Shown here piece by piece: positions 62,737-64,000 of a stretch of 64,000 nt of DNA. This DNA is from Microbulbifer bruguierae (lineage in GTDB: Bacteria; Pseudomonadota; Gammaproteobacteria; Pseudomonadales; Cellvibrionaceae): NCBI RefSeq assembly GCF_029869925.1, contig NZ_CP118605.1, positions 2,570,001 through 2,634,000 on the forward strand, given 5' to 3'. How positions within the stretch are numbered: the first letter of the stretch is position 1; each line of letters opens with the position of its first letter. Under the pieces are notes generated by a model. It did no database searches. It had not been told where the DNA came from and saw only the letters and a program-made list of their open reading frames with translations. The position numbers and the translations under genes were made by a program.

Positions 62737-64000
62737 TCACCGCTCATTGCTGTAGAGCTCCCCGAAGAAGTCTCCCTTGTGCCAGCGCGGTTTTTTATCG
62801 TCGTCGCTCACCGCCCGTGCAATCGCATAGTTCACTTCCGCAAACTGCTGCGCCGCAACATAGTTCACCTGCCCGTCGGCCTGGTCAGAAGGCCGGTGAT
62901 AGCGGGTTTTAAGAAATTGGGTCTGCGCGTTGGTGCCATCGATATTCCTGTCGAGCGCTTCGCGGCCACTGATCAGGTAGATCGCGGGCACGCCCCGGCG
63001 CACAAAACTGTAGTGGTCGCTGCGCACGAAAATTACCTGCTCCGGCATCGGGTCCGGACTCAGTTTCAGGCCGGCGCGCTCGACAGCGCGCGCCGCGGTG
63101 TCACCCAGACTGGAATGTTCGGCGCCAAACGCGATCACATCCCGGAACGGATACAACAGCATCGGCATATCCAGGTTGATATTCGCTACCATCGCCCGCG
63201 GCGGTACCGGCGGGTGCTGGGCGAAATAGTCCGAGCCCAGCAGGCCCTCTTCCTCCGCGGCCACCGCCACAAACAGGATCGAGCGCCGCGGCGCACGGCC
63301 GGACTCGACGAACAGACGCGCCACTTCCAGCATCACCGCAATACCCGCAGCGTTGTCCTGGGCGCCGTTGTTGATAACATCGTGGATAACTTCGCGATCG
63401 ATACCGTCGGCTAGCTGGCCCCCTGCCTGCGGACTTATCCCCACGTGGTCCAGGTGTGCGGAGAAAATCACGTACTCGTGCTTCAGCTTGGGATCACTCC
63501 CCGGCAGCAGGCCCACCACATTGGGGCTGACGATGTCCCGGTGCTCGGCACCGCTGCTCAGGGAAGCGGTATACGGTAGCGGAAACCCGGTCGGCACCAC
63601 ACCATTTTCGATCTCGGTAAAAATGGTATCGAGGCTGCGCGACGCCCCCATAAACAGCTGCTTGGCGGCGGGCATACCCAGCAACACCCCCGGGTGCATG
63701 CGGGGCTCACCATTGCCGGGTGTGCGGTCCGCGCGCAACCAGTCAAAGCCGGGATCGGCAACATGTTCGGCGGAACGGGCGAAAGGTCGGCGGGCTTCCC
63801 GCGCAGGGGTATTCAGGGCAATGTAACCGACTGCACCGTGGCGCACCGCGGTGTCACGCTTGCTGCGCGACGAAGCGTAGTGAGCACCCACTTCACTTGG
63901 CAGTCGCTGTGGGCGTCCATCCAGCACCACCACGATTTTGCCGCGAACATCGAGACCCGCGTAATCGTCGAGACCAAACTCTGGCGCCTGGATTCCATAG
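62737..64000 (-). CDS. M28-family zinc metallopeptidase (N-terminus beyond the window)
   Basis: The frame is open to the right edge (about 420 codons visible) and lacks its start. The first part is a PA domain (FGLDDYAGLDVRGKIVVVLD, then the GAVGYIALNTP region). The M28 catalytic part shows SAHLDHVG (His and Asp), NGAQDNAAGIAVMLE (Asp ligand), EEEGLLGSDYF (catalytic Glu pair) and FVRSDHYSFVRRGVPA near the end (His ligand). It is probably exported and degrades peptides, as in aminopeptidases of marine heterotrophs. Its stop lies 306 bases before the APE operon, with no evidence that they are linked. Confidence 0.9.
   Translation of the reverse strand, partial: YGIQAPEFGLDDYAGLDVRGKIVVVLDGRPQRLPSEVGAHYASSRSKRDTAVRHGAVGYIALNTPAREARRPFARSAEHVADPGFDWLRADRTPGNGEPRMHPGVLLGMPAAKQLFMGASRSLDTIFTEIENGVVPTGFPLPYTASLSSGAEHRDIVSPNVVGLLPGSDPKLKHEYVIFSAHLDHVGISPQAGGQLADGIDREVIHDVINNGAQDNAAGIAVMLEVARLFVESGRAPRRSILFVAVAAEEEGLLGSDYFAQHPPVPPRAMVANINLDMPMLLYPFRDVIAFGAEHSSLGDTAARAVERAGLKLSPDPMPEQVIFVRSDHYSFVRRGVPAIYLISGREALDRNIDGTNAQTQFLKTRYHRPSDQADGQVNYVAAQQFAEVNYAIARAVSDDDKKPRWHKGDFFGELYSNER

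Overview
The window reads as a chromosomal segment of a marine-type gammaproteobacterium, most likely of the Cellvibrionales (Microbulbifer-like). This placement is an inference from gene content: tyrosine catabolism, a Wzx/Wzy exopolysaccharide locus, the fpr/finR pair, a RimK plus GNAT-C39 pair and a long aryl polyene (APE) operon. No rRNA, tRNA, CRISPR array or insertion sequence is visible. The left edge carries three tandem leftward promoters with A-tracts and GC-rich discriminators, of the kind that drive stable RNA operons, pointing out of the window.

Layout. (1) 0.5-3.3 kb, minus strand: hppD, a VOC protein and a fumarylacetoacetase (4-hydroxyphenylpyruvate/tyrosine degradation), with a 38-bp dyad upstream. 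(2) 3.7-10.0 kb, minus: export and assembly genes of an exopolysaccharide (PHP-type phosphatase, Wzc-type tyrosine autokinase, a short OPX/Wza protein, an outer-membrane beta-barrel, a WcaJ-type initiating transferase). (3) 10.5-16.8 kb, plus: a four-gene set made of a half-HPPD-like VOC protein, an adenylation-thiolation-thioesterase protein, an MBOAT O-acyltransferase and an SGNH-like protein. This is the most unusual part of the window. (4) 16.8-35.4 kb, visibly AT-rich: three sulfotransferases, flippase, polymerase, seven glycosyltransferases, a decayed glycosyltransferase and two convergent beta-helix lipoproteins. An eighth glycosyltransferase and a fourth sulfotransferase lie at 37.9-40.0 kb. 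Together these suggest a sulfated heteropolysaccharide. (5) 35.9-37.7 kb: ferredoxin-NADP reductase and its divergent LysR regulator (FinR-like). (6) 40-42.8 kb: divergent RimK-like ATP-grasp ligase and GNAT/C39 fusion protein. (7) 42.9-45.6 kb: four small exported proteins. (8) 45.8-62.4 kb, minus, GC-rich: a tightly packed APE-type pigment operon of about 18 genes. It includes an aromatic ammonia-lyase, a halogenase-like flavoprotein and a fused AMP-ligase/dehydratase. (9) 62.7 kb to the right edge: an M28 peptidase, cut by the window end.

How it fits together. WcaJ would load the first sugar on undecaprenyl phosphate, the glycosyltransferases build the repeat, sulfotransferases decorate it, Wzx flips it and Wzy polymerises it. 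Wzc and CpsB control length, and the OPX protein with the beta-barrel exports the chain. The A-T-TE/MBOAT/SGNH set resembles dlt logic (activation, carrier, membrane transfer, extracytoplasmic partner) and may add an aromatic keto or hydroxy acyl group to the polymer. Alternatively it may make a small furanone or quinone product. Its adenylation domain lacks the Asp that normally binds an amino group. Tyrosine chemistry recurs three times (hppD route, HPPD-like VOC protein, aromatic ammonia-lyase for the APE starter), which may be coincidental.
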